Shown piece after piece: positions 1-5,028 of a DNA stretch of 7,535 nt. A program made the translations under genes and the position numbers. How positions within the stretch are numbered: the stretch's first letter is position 1; every line of letters begins with the position of its first letter. The notes under the pieces were generated by a model. It was given only the letters and a program-made list of their open reading frames with translations. It did not search any database and was not told the DNA's origin. The stretch comes from Microcaldota archaeon (lineage in GTDB: Archaea; Micrarchaeota; Micrarchaeia; Micrarchaeales; CABMGC01), in NCBI GenBank assembly GCA_021785375.1, contig JAJYFQ010000030.1, positions 1-7,535 on the forward strand. The letters are read 5' to 3'.

Positions 1-232
1 TGAGAGCGGAGTTGGCCCTGAAGAGCATCGGGTCCGGGTTCTCTATAAGCTCGTTAGCAAGCTCGGCATCGAACCTCTCGAGATTCTTTATGTCTAGCTC
101 TATGCTCCTCTTCTTCGGGTACGCCACGTATAGGTCGTTCAGCTGCTCCGGGTAGTACTGGTTGTAGAAATCGATGAACTTGTCCTCAATTATCTTGTTC
201 TCAAGGGCCCCTTCCTCAGCGTCGTCAGCCAT
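1..232 (-). CDS. mcm: Replicative DNA helicase MCM, N-terminal part (cut by window start)
   Basis: MCM is the hexameric 3'-5' helicase that unwinds DNA at the archaeal replication fork. Only the first 77 residues are present, and the gene runs off the left edge. They contain the usual start of the MCM N-terminal domain: an acidic leader, then KFIDFYNQYYPEQL, then the PKKRSIELDIKNLERFD stretch, then ELANELIENPDP. This follows the family pattern of FxxF, Lxxxxxxx(P)KKxSLxIDxxDLxxFDxxLAxxLIxNP. The zinc knuckle, hairpins and AAA+ module lie outside the window. The ATG at 232 is chosen because it begins the acidic MCM leader and has a strong GAGGAG ribosome binding site at 240-245, 7 bases away. 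The call rests on the N-terminal pattern alone, with no ATPase motif visible. It is still a good match, and I know no other family that fits better. Confidence 0.85.
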   Translation of the reverse strand, partial: MADDAEEGALENKIIEDKFIDFYNQYYPEQLNDLYVAYPKKRSIELDIKNLERFDAELANELIENPDPMLFRANSAL

Positions 233-237
233 GATAG

Positions 238-290
238 CACTCCTCACTACTGCAAGCAGAATTTATGACGCGTAAAGGAATAAAAAGGGG
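238..290 (-). promoter_or_regulatory. Putative mcm promoter and ribosome binding site
   Basis: Read on the minus strand, a TTTTTAT box at 280-286 lies about 50 bases before the mcm ATG. A start about 25 bases downstream (near 258) would leave a short leader carrying GAGGAG at 240-245. The T-run follows a C-rich segment, so it could instead or also act as a T-rich terminator for the small gene upstream. The sequence alone does not separate the two roles. Confidence 0.45.
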
Positions 291-348
291 CCTAGGATAG
301 GGGAATAGTGGAATCGTACCGGCCTGTTGCGTATGTTTAATAAGCGCT

Positions 349-663
349 TTACTGCTGCTCCGCGGAGCTCTCCTCGGTTCTCGCATCTATTATTCCGGCA
401 CCGACCTCCTTCATCTTCTCCTTGAGTTTATCGTACGCCTTTTCGATTCGCCTGGCACCCCACCTTGTCATTGCAGCACCCTTTGCGGAGTCCAGCCCCA
501 CCGCATCCAGATATCTGTACGCTCTGATAAGGGCCTCGCTTGCATCGCTGAGGTCATAGTCCATGCCCCTGAAATGGTACTCGCGTCCGCCACGCAGTAT
601 GTCAGGAAGGTCGGCCATCTCGGCGGCGCTCTGCGTGGTCTCTGCAGCTGTCTTCATCCACAT
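349..663 (-). CDS. Small hypothetical protein upstream of mcm
   Basis: I do not recognise this 104-residue protein. It has no signal peptide or membrane segment. It is charged and looks mostly helical. Visible stretches include the motif EYHFRGMDYDLSDASEALIR, then AYRYLDAVGLDSAKGAAMTRW, then a Lys/Glu/Arg-rich helix and an acidic, Gln-ending tail. The ATG at 663 is chosen because AAAGGAG lies 6 bases upstream. The frame stays open to 843, and an ATG at 714 (17 residues longer) is the main alternative. That alternative would be nearly leaderless relative to the TATA-like box at 741-750. The gene lies 116 bases upstream of mcm on the same strand, so it may be expressed with mcm, but this does not prove a replication role. 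It is divergent from the nucleotidyltransferase operon. The coding call is fairly secure from the ribosome binding site and promoter; the function is unknown. Confidence 0.65.
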   Translation of the reverse strand: MWMKTAAETTQSAAEMADLPDILRGGREYHFRGMDYDLSDASEALIRAYRYLDAVGLDSAKGAAMTRWGARRIEKAYDKLKEKMKEVGAGIIDARTEESSAEQQ

Positions 664-737
664 CTTGAACTCCTTTATCTCCCTGCCGCGCGACTGTAAG
701 TGTAACCTTGTCATAAATGATCTAGGCCCGCGCTCCT

Positions 738-752
738 TCTTAAATATTTTCT
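738..752 (-). promoter_or_regulatory. Putative TATA promoter for the small minus-strand gene
   Basis: On the minus strand, AAAATATTTA at 741-750 is a good archaeal TATA-like box. A start about 25 bases downstream falls near 718-722. That gives a leader of about 57 bases to the ATG at 663, or almost none to the ATG at 714. It forms half of a divergent promoter pair with the box at 784-794. Confidence 0.5.
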
Positions 753-783
753 CTGTGAGCTTGCTGTAGCTTATATACATAAA

Positions 784-814
784 CTTTATATATATTCTAT
801 CTATACATATTATC
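784..814 (+). promoter_or_regulatory. TATA promoter of the nucleotidyltransferase-HEPN-metG operon, probably leaderless
   Basis: CTTTATATATA at 784-794 is a strong archaeal TATA box, preceded by an A-rich stretch (ATAAA) in the BRE position. Its centre lies about 25 bases before the ATG at 815, so transcription should begin at or within a base or two of the start codon. This predicts a leaderless mRNA, which agrees with the absence of a ribosome binding site. Two ATACAT copies (775-780 and 803-808) bracket the box, 28 bases apart. Confidence 0.65.
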
Positions 815-1414
815 ATGGAAAGGCGGTACAAGCAGATGCTCATCGACAGTGAAACGCATGCGGAGATAAAGGAGGCTAAGGAGATACTCTACAGGATGAG
901 TGGCAGGAAGCTCAACTCGAAGGAGGTCATAGACGAGTTCCTGGGCAGGAGGCTGCGCCTCCTCAGGCTTGATGATAAGATAAGGGTATACATAAACGCG
1001 TTTGCGAGCGCGGCCGCAGCGAACAGCCACGTGCTTGGGCTTCTCCTCTTCGGATCCGTAGCGAAGGGGACTTTCGGGCCGAACAGCGACATAGACATAC
1101 TCGTGGTCGTGGATGGTGGGGCAATGGACTACTTTGACGAAGTCCATGACATGATAGAGAGTGTTGAGGGGCTTAGGGATCCTCTCAGGGCCACAGGAAA
1201 GAACCTGAGCATAACGCCACTCATGCTCTCTGCAAAAAGGCTTGGGAGCTTCAGGCCGATCTATATAGATTTTCTTGAGGATGGGGTTATCCTGTTTGAA
1301 AGGAACGAGACGCTCTCCATGTTCCTTAACGATATAAGGAAGAGCGTGGACTATGAGAGAGTTGCGGTAGGCAACTCGGTGATGCTAAGATGGAGGATAA
1401 AGAGGCAGCATTAG
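815..1414 (+). CDS. Nucleotidyltransferase (MNT/pol-beta fold) with N-terminal ribbon-helix-helix domain
   Basis: This 199-residue protein has two parts. Residues 1-50 look like a ribbon-helix-helix DNA-binding domain: a short strand (YKQMLID), a long helix starting SETHAEIKEAKEIL, then a turn and second helix (LNSKEVIDEFLGRRL). Residues about 60-165 form a minimal nucleotidyltransferase: the GS motif is at G80-S81 (LFGSVAKGTFG) and the metal-binding acids are D92 and D94 (NSDIDILVV). The closing part, PIYIDFLEDGVILFER at 148-163, is common in archaeal members. The strand where the third carboxylate often lies reads NLSITPLML, without an acid, so catalysis may be altered or another acid may serve. 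In known MntA-HepT pairs the MNT protein is the antitoxin and modifies its HEPN partner with AMP; that role is inferred here from the neighbour. The gene overlaps the HEPN gene by 25 bases. The ATG at 815 fits the leaderless promoter. Confidence 0.85.
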   Translation: MERRYKQMLIDSETHAEIKEAKEILYRMSGRKLNSKEVIDEFLGRRLRLLRLDDKIRVYINAFASAAAANSHVLGLLLFGSVAKGTFGPNSDIDILVVVDGGAMDYFDEVHDMIESVEGLRDPLRATGKNLSITPLMLSAKRLGSFRPIYIDFLEDGVILFERNETLSMFLNDIRKSVDYERVAVGNSVMLRWRIKRQH

Positions 1415-1827
1415 AGGCACTCAAGGGTGCGGAGAGATGGCTTGGGGCATCGCAGACAGAGGCGGGCGATGGCAATTACGACATCGCCCTCTATGGGCTT
1501 GAGATGGCAGTGGAGATTGCACTCAAGGCGGTAATGCTCTCGCTTGGGGCGGATGTGCCGAAGATACACGATATAAGGGATGCTGTGGCCAAGGCAGTAA
1601 AGGGGGATGGACGCGTGCCTGAAGAGTTTGTAGCATCACTTGATGAGATTACAATTATGTTCAAGAGATTGCTAGACCTTCGCCAGGTATCCGGCTATAC
1701 GTTTGAGGCCGAAGGCGAACTAAGAAAGCTGGAAGCTGAATATAATGGGATTGCTGCACCGGCAAAGAAGGCGGTCTCGGCCTGCGAAAAGGCTGTACAC
1801 AGTGTCTCTGGCAAGGGGAGGAGATAG
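1390..1827 (+). CDS. HEPN-domain protein, partner of the upstream nucleotidyltransferase
   Basis: This 145-residue helical protein matches the archaeal HEPN pattern. There is an N-terminal helix (ALKGAERWLGASQTEA), then GNYDIALYGLEMAVEIALKA at 28-47, then the PKIHDI turn at 57-62, and later R98-QVSG-Y103. Many HEPN toxins are RNases using R-x4-H. Here the His position is Tyr (R98...Y103), which resembles the R..SxYG form of archaeal HEPN proteins that pair with nucleotidyltransferases. RNase activity is therefore uncertain. In HepT of type VII systems, a Tyr near this site is the AMPylation target of MntA, so Y103 is a candidate target, by analogy only. The start at 1390 lies inside the nucleotidyltransferase gene and is supported by GGTGAT at 1378-1383, which pairs with the archaeal 16S 3' end at 6-base spacing. 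The overlap implies translational coupling and a joint complex. MetG follows after 3 bases. Confidence 0.85.
   Translation: MEDKEAALEALKGAERWLGASQTEAGDGNYDIALYGLEMAVEIALKAVMLSLGADVPKIHDIRDAVAKAVKGDGRVPEEFVASLDEITIMFKRLLDLRQVSGYTFEAEGELRKLEAEYNGIAAPAKKAVSACEKAVHSVSGKGRR
1814..1824 (+). promoter_or_regulatory. Strong ribosome binding site for metG inside the HEPN gene end
   Basis: GGGGAGGAGAT lies within the last codons of the HEPN gene, ending 6 bases before the metG ATG at 1831. It fixes the metG start. It also shows that metG is translated from the mRNA that carries the HEPN gene, with no room for a separate promoter in the 3-base gap. Confidence 0.75.
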
Positions 1828-1830
1828 ACG

Positions 1831-3285
1831 ATGGCAAAGTTTTACATAACGACTCCGCTGTATTACGTAAACGACAAGCCGCACATCGGCCATGCATTCG
1901 CAACCATTACCGCTGACGTGATGGCGAGATGGCACAGGCTCAACGGAGAGAAGATCTTCTTCCTCACAGGCACAGATGAGCACGGAGAAAAGAACCAGAA
2001 GGCAGCAGAAGCGGCGGGAATTACCCCGCAGCAGTACGTTGACGGACTTGCAGATGTCTACAAGAGCGTCTGGAAGGCTATGAACATCTCATACGACGGA
2101 TTCGTAAGGACATCGAGTCCAGGTCACGAGGCTGCAGCCGCGCACTTCGTGGAGCTCATGAACAAGAACGGGGACATCTACAAGGGAGAGTATGAGGGAT
2201 GGTACTGCGTTCCTGACGAGACGTTCTTCACTGAGCTGCAGCTTGTCAATGGCAAGTGTCCGGACTGCGGAAGGGAGGTCAAGAAGGTGAAGGAGGAGAG
2301 CTACTTCTTCAGGCTTGGCAAGTACCAACAGAGGCTCCTCGACCACTACTCGGAGAATCCGGAGTTCCTCTCCCCAGAACTGCGTTCTGATGAGATAAAG
2401 AACAGGGTGAAGTCCGGACTCAAGGATCTCTCCATAACCAGGGCCTCGATAAAGTGGGGTGTGCCGTTCCCTCTTGACAAGAGCAGGACGGTCTACGTCT
2501 GGGTTGAGGCGCTCGTAGGTTACCTGTCCGGGATAGGATGGCCCTCAAAGGATGCCGATGTTGTATGGCCCGCCGACACGCATCTTGTCGGAAAGGAGAT
2601 AAACTGGTTCCACTCGGTGATCTGGCCTGCGATGCTTATGTCCGCAGGTCTTCCGGTTCCGAAGAGGATATTTGCGCACGGATGGTGGACCATTGATGGC
2701 AAGAAGATGTCAAAGTCAGTCGGGAACATAGTTGATCCGGTGGAGATGGTGAAGAAGTACTCAGCTGATCCGTTCAGGTACTTCCTGATAAGGGAGAAGC
2801 CGATAAGCGAGGATGGGGACTTCTCGGAGAAGGCGATGATAACGAGGATAAATGGCGAGCTTGTGGCTGACCTTGGTAACCTTGTATCAAGGACCGTGAC
2901 TCTTACCAGCAGGTTCAATGGACCGATAGCAGGAAAGCCGGAGCTAGAGAGCCACCTGCGGCTTGAGAAGATAACGGAGAAGATGGAGAGATTCGACCCG
3001 TTCGGAGCGCTTGAGGAGATCTGGTCGTTCATAAGGGCCTCGAACAAGTACGTCAACGAGAAGTCTCCGTGGAAGCTCGATGGAGCGGAGCTCTCCAATG
3101 CGCTCTACAACCTGCTCGAGGCGTGCAGGATCATCTCCATTATGGTCTCTCCGTTCATGCCGGAGACATCGGAGAAGCTGAATGCGCAGCTCGGAGTAAA
3201 AGCGGGCACGCTCAAGGACTGCAGGTTCATGGAGTGGAAAGGAAATGTGGTGAAGGGGGAGCATCTCTTCAGGAAGATGGAGTAA
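1831..3285 (+). CDS. metG: Methionyl-tRNA synthetase, bacterial-type, without C-terminal tRNA-binding domain
   Basis: This class I synthetase charges tRNA-Met with methionine using ATP in the cytoplasm. The 484-residue protein opens with FYITTPLYYVNDKPHIGHA, giving the HIGH motif at 18-21. It carries the TGTDEHG motif at 46-52, a metal-binding knuckle region with C126, C143 and C146 (CPDCG), VYVWVEAL at 221-228, and the KMSKS loop at 292-296 followed by VGNIVDP. The helical anticodon-binding domain follows (WKL at 434-436, PFMPETSEKL at 451-460). The sequence resembles the bacterial form of MetRS (as in Bacillus or Thermus) rather than the usual archaeal form with two zinc knuckles. D129 stands where many relatives have a second knuckle Cys. 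It ends soon after the catalytic and anticodon domains, without the C-terminal EMAP/OB-fold domain. It is the third gene of the nucleotidyltransferase-HEPN operon and has a strong ribosome binding site. Its codon use resembles its neighbours, so any transfer would be old. Confidence 0.97.
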   Translation: MAKFYITTPLYYVNDKPHIGHAFATITADVMARWHRLNGEKIFFLTGTDEHGEKNQKAAEAAGITPQQYVDGLADVYKSVWKAMNISYDGFVRTSSPGHEAAAAHFVELMNKNGDIYKGEYEGWYCVPDETFFTELQLVNGKCPDCGREVKKVKEESYFFRLGKYQQRLLDHYSENPEFLSPELRSDEIKNRVKSGLKDLSITRASIKWGVPFPLDKSRTVYVWVEALVGYLSGIGWPSKDADVVWPADTHLVGKEINWFHSVIWPAMLMSAGLPVPKRIFAHGWWTIDGKKMSKSVGNIVDPVEMVKKYSADPFRYFLIREKPISEDGDFSEKAMITRINGELVADLGNLVSRTVTLTSRFNGPIAGKPELESHLRLEKITEKMERFDPFGALEEIWSFIRASNKYVNEKSPWKLDGAELSNALYNLLEACRIISIMVSPFMPETSEKLNAQLGVKAGTLKDCRFMEWKGNVVKGEHLFRKME

Positions 3286-3293
3286 TGGAGAGG

Positions 3294-3857
3294 TTACCTG
3301 CCGAACTTCCTGCGGCCGAACCTTGGCTTCTTTATGTAGAGCACCGCTGCGGCGAGCGCAGCAACCACAGCAACAGCGATACCGTACAGCACGTAGGATG
3401 TGCCTGGCTGCATGGCGGTTACCGTGACTATCTTTGCCACTCCCTCCTGTATGCTTGCACCGCTCCCTTCAATCACGGAGCCATTGCCGGCAACCACTGC
3501 CTGGAGTATGCCGGTCCACGATGTGCCGGGCTTGATTCCCTGGGATGAAGGAAGTGAGACGGTAACGTTGAGCACCATCTCCGATCCGGGAGGTATGGTG
3601 CCGTTCATTGGGCGTACAACAACCGCTGGCACAGCATTCGACGATGAGGATGACATCGTAGGCAGGACTATCCTGAAGTCTATGGGTGCGGTGCCGCCGT
3701 TGACAAGTGTGAATGGGAGGGAGTTGGAGCTGCCTATGCTTACGTTCATGGTCAGCTGGCCGGCAACCTCCCCGAGCTGGGCGTATGCGAGTGAGGGGGA
3801 GAGGACTATGGACAGGAGCGCTATGAATGCCAGCCTCTTGAAGCTATACTGTGCCAT
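3294..3857 (-). CDS. Small secreted protein with C-terminal membrane anchor
   Basis: I do not recognise a named family for this 187-residue protein. It has a clear signal peptide (residues 1-26: basic QYSFKR, hydrophobic LAFIALLSIVL, likely cut after AYA). The outer domain at 27-150 is beta-rich, with runs such as LPFTLVNGGTAPIDFRIVLP and GSEMVLNVTVSLP and the phrase GIKPGTSWTGILQAVVAG. This is typical of an immunoglobulin-like fold, where a backbone-capping NGG turn and the PGT(S/T)-W-G pattern recur. A membrane helix at about 155-175 is followed by a short basic tail (KKPRFGRRKFGR). It should therefore sit on the outside, anchored at its C terminus. The ATG at 3857 is chosen because it opens the signal peptide directly and follows AAAGGT. 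A GTG at 3875 would add six residues and overlap the stop of the upstream gene. It is 11 bases downstream of the repeat protein gene, so the two are almost certainly co-transcribed and may work together on the surface. Confidence 0.8.
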   Translation of the reverse strand: MAQYSFKRLAFIALLSIVLSPSLAYAQLGEVAGQLTMNVSIGSSNSLPFTLVNGGTAPIDFRIVLPTMSSSSSNAVPAVVVRPMNGTIPPGSEMVLNVTVSLPSSQGIKPGTSWTGILQAVVAGNGSVIEGSGASIQEGVAKIVTVTAMQPGTSYVLYGIAVAVVAALAAAVLYIKKPRFGRRKFGR

Positions 3858-3868
3858 TATCTGACCTT

Positions 3869-4858
3869 TCAGCACGAATTCTCGATCTCGATGTTCTGGG
3901 TGTACGCGCCACCGGCAGTGCCTGCGGGTAAGCCAAGCCCAAAGTAGACGTTAGCAGACTGGGATGGGTCTATTACATTTGGTGCAAGGATGCTTATCGA
4001 AGTCGATGCCAACGAGTTTGTAAGCGCTGAGCCAGTGTAGGAAGACTGGGGCGTTGCGGACCACAGTGTGTTTGATACAGGGATGACGTTTGACCCAGGG
4101 CCGATCCAGTCCCCAAGAGTGGCCCCACTCCCGCTTGTCGCCGCTATGAGCACTGTTGACTGCGTATTTCCACCATTGTCGGTGTCTGTGACGACAACAT
4201 TGGTGGCATAATTAGATCCGGGTGAGAGAGAGCCGAATGAGAGGGAATTTGTGGAGAGGCTCACGAAGCAGACGCCCTGCACTGAAGTGACAAAGTCGGT
4301 GTAGGAGCTCGATGTAGCACCACACGAATTCTGGAAGAGCACGTTCTGGGTGTATGTTCCAGAAGGGGCTCCTGCAGGTATGGCGACGCCGAAGTACACA
4401 TTCGCGGACTGGGACGTTACGGCCACATTTGGCGCGGTTATGGTTATCGAAGTAGATGCCAACGAGTTCGTAAGCGCGGTCCCTGCGTACGAGGATTGTG
4501 GTGTTGCAGACCATAGTGTGTTTGATACAGGGATTACATTGGATCCGGAGAACCAATCCCCTATCTGCACCCCTGATCCTCCGACGCCTGATACGGAGAT
4601 GGTTGCCTGGGCATTTCCCCCGTTGTCCGTGTCCGTGACCGCAACATTGGACACGTAGCCCAGAGACGGCAGGGTGCTTCCGAAGTTAACGCTCGATGGG
4701 GTGCTTACGTAGCAGGTGTTTGAGACCGCAACGTTGGCAATGACATTTGAAGTATACGTGCTTGAAGCGTGCTGAATCGGAGGCACGACGGAAGCAACAG
4801 CCACAAACAGAGCAGATACAAATAAGGCTAGCCCAATCAGCTTGGCATAATCAGTCAT
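3869..4858 (-). CDS. Secreted protein with two Cys-bounded tandem repeats
   Basis: I do not recognise a named family for this 329-residue protein. Residues 7-25 are a hydrophobic N-terminal segment (signal peptide or anchor). After about residue 45 the protein is two copies of one 131-133-residue unit, 49-179 and 197-329, joined by a short linker. Each unit starts with Cys (C49, C197), has VTDTDNGGN, then DW, then the near-identical SNVIPVSNTLWSATPQSSY, then QSANVYFG, and ends with N-S-C (C179, C329). The stop codon follows the last Cys. The composition is rich in Ser, Thr, Asn, Val and Gly with almost no Lys, Arg or Glu, as in extracellular beta-sandwich proteins of archaea. The four cysteines suggest one disulfide closing each unit, which is inference. 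It has no C-terminal anchor, whereas its downstream neighbour does. The ATG at 4858 has GGTGAAT at 4861-4867 and a TATA box at 4892-4903. The Asp-rich VTDTDNGG could bind a cation, but this is not established. Confidence 0.8.
   Translation of the reverse strand: MTDYAKLIGLALFVSALFVAVASVVPPIQHASSTYTSNVIANVAVSNTCYVSTPSSVNFGSTLPSLGYVSNVAVTDTDNGGNAQATISVSGVGGSGVQIGDWFSGSNVIPVSNTLWSATPQSSYAGTALTNSLASTSITITAPNVAVTSQSANVYFGVAIPAGAPSGTYTQNVLFQNSCGATSSSYTDFVTSVQGVCFVSLSTNSLSFGSLSPGSNYATNVVVTDTDNGGNTQSTVLIAATSGSGATLGDWIGPGSNVIPVSNTLWSATPQSSYTGSALTNSLASTSISILAPNVIDPSQSANVYFGLGLPAGTAGGAYTQNIEIENSC
3872..4270 (-). repeat. Repeat unit 2 of the Cys-bounded protein
   Basis: This stretch encodes residues 197-329. 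It matches the unit at 4322-4714 at an offset of about 450 bases. The best conserved block is 3991-4090 against 4441-4540, where I count about 83 of 100 bases identical by hand. Confidence 0.85.
4322..4714 (-). repeat. Repeat unit 1 of the Cys-bounded protein
   Basis: This stretch encodes residues 49-179, the first copy of the tandem unit, bounded by C49 and C179. In the conserved block from SNVIP to STSI, only about three of 34 residues differ from copy 2, although the DNA differs at many third positions. Confidence 0.85.
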
Positions 4859-5028
4859 ACATTCACCGGTCGTCGTTCACCTATAAACAATAATATTTAT
4901 AAACTTTTAGGTACTCTAGTGAGCAGTTGGGCAATACACATTCAATAATTGACCAATGCACACGAAGACGTCTAGGCTGTTGTAATTAAGAACGGAAGCT
5001 GTTTGGCCAGGCATTACGTCCGGATTTC
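4859..5028. promoter_or_regulatory. Divergent intergenic region between the surface-protein genes
   Basis: This 170-base gap serves both flanking surface genes. For the minus-strand gene, TTTATAAATATT at 4892-4903 is a strong TATA box. A start near 4872 would give a very short leader carrying GGTGAAT at 4861-4867. For the plus-strand gene the evidence is weaker. Either the same AT-rich tract read the other way (TTTATAAAC, 4897-4905), or TTGTAATTAAG around 4980-4990, could serve. The latter would put the start about 15 bases before the ATG at 5029. A perfect small palindrome, TCAATAATTGA (4942-4952), lies between them and could be an operator. No RNA gene or small ORF of note was seen. Confidence 0.5.

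Noticed and set aside
797..1147. A 116-codon open frame on the minus strand across the nucleotidyltransferase gene
   Set aside because: It lies antisense to a gene with clear catalytic motifs, covers the divergent promoter, and has no ribosome binding site or recognisable domain.
2520..3264. Long minus-strand open frames under metG
   Set aside because: They are antisense shadows of a well-matched synthetase, made possible by its codon bias, with no start signals.
3286..3293. Terminator between the convergent metG and surface genes
   Set aside because: Only 8 bases separate the stops. The small palindrome AGGTTACCT at 3291-3299 is too short to call, and no T-run follows it.
3857..3875. GTG start at 3875 for the small anchored protein
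   Set aside because: It adds six residues before the signal peptide and overlaps the upstream stop. The ATG at 3857 opens the signal peptide directly and has AAAGGT upstream.
4784..4858. Possible archaeal type III (pilin) signal peptide at the start of the repeat protein
   Set aside because: The hydrophobic segment is pilin-like, but the charged cleavage site and the following Gln/Glu are missing, so an ordinary signal peptide or anchor fits better.
4859..5028. tRNA or small RNA gene in the intergenic region
   Set aside because: No cloverleaf arms, T-loop GGTTCRA motif or conserved RNA hairpin could be found. The gap is explained by divergent promoters.
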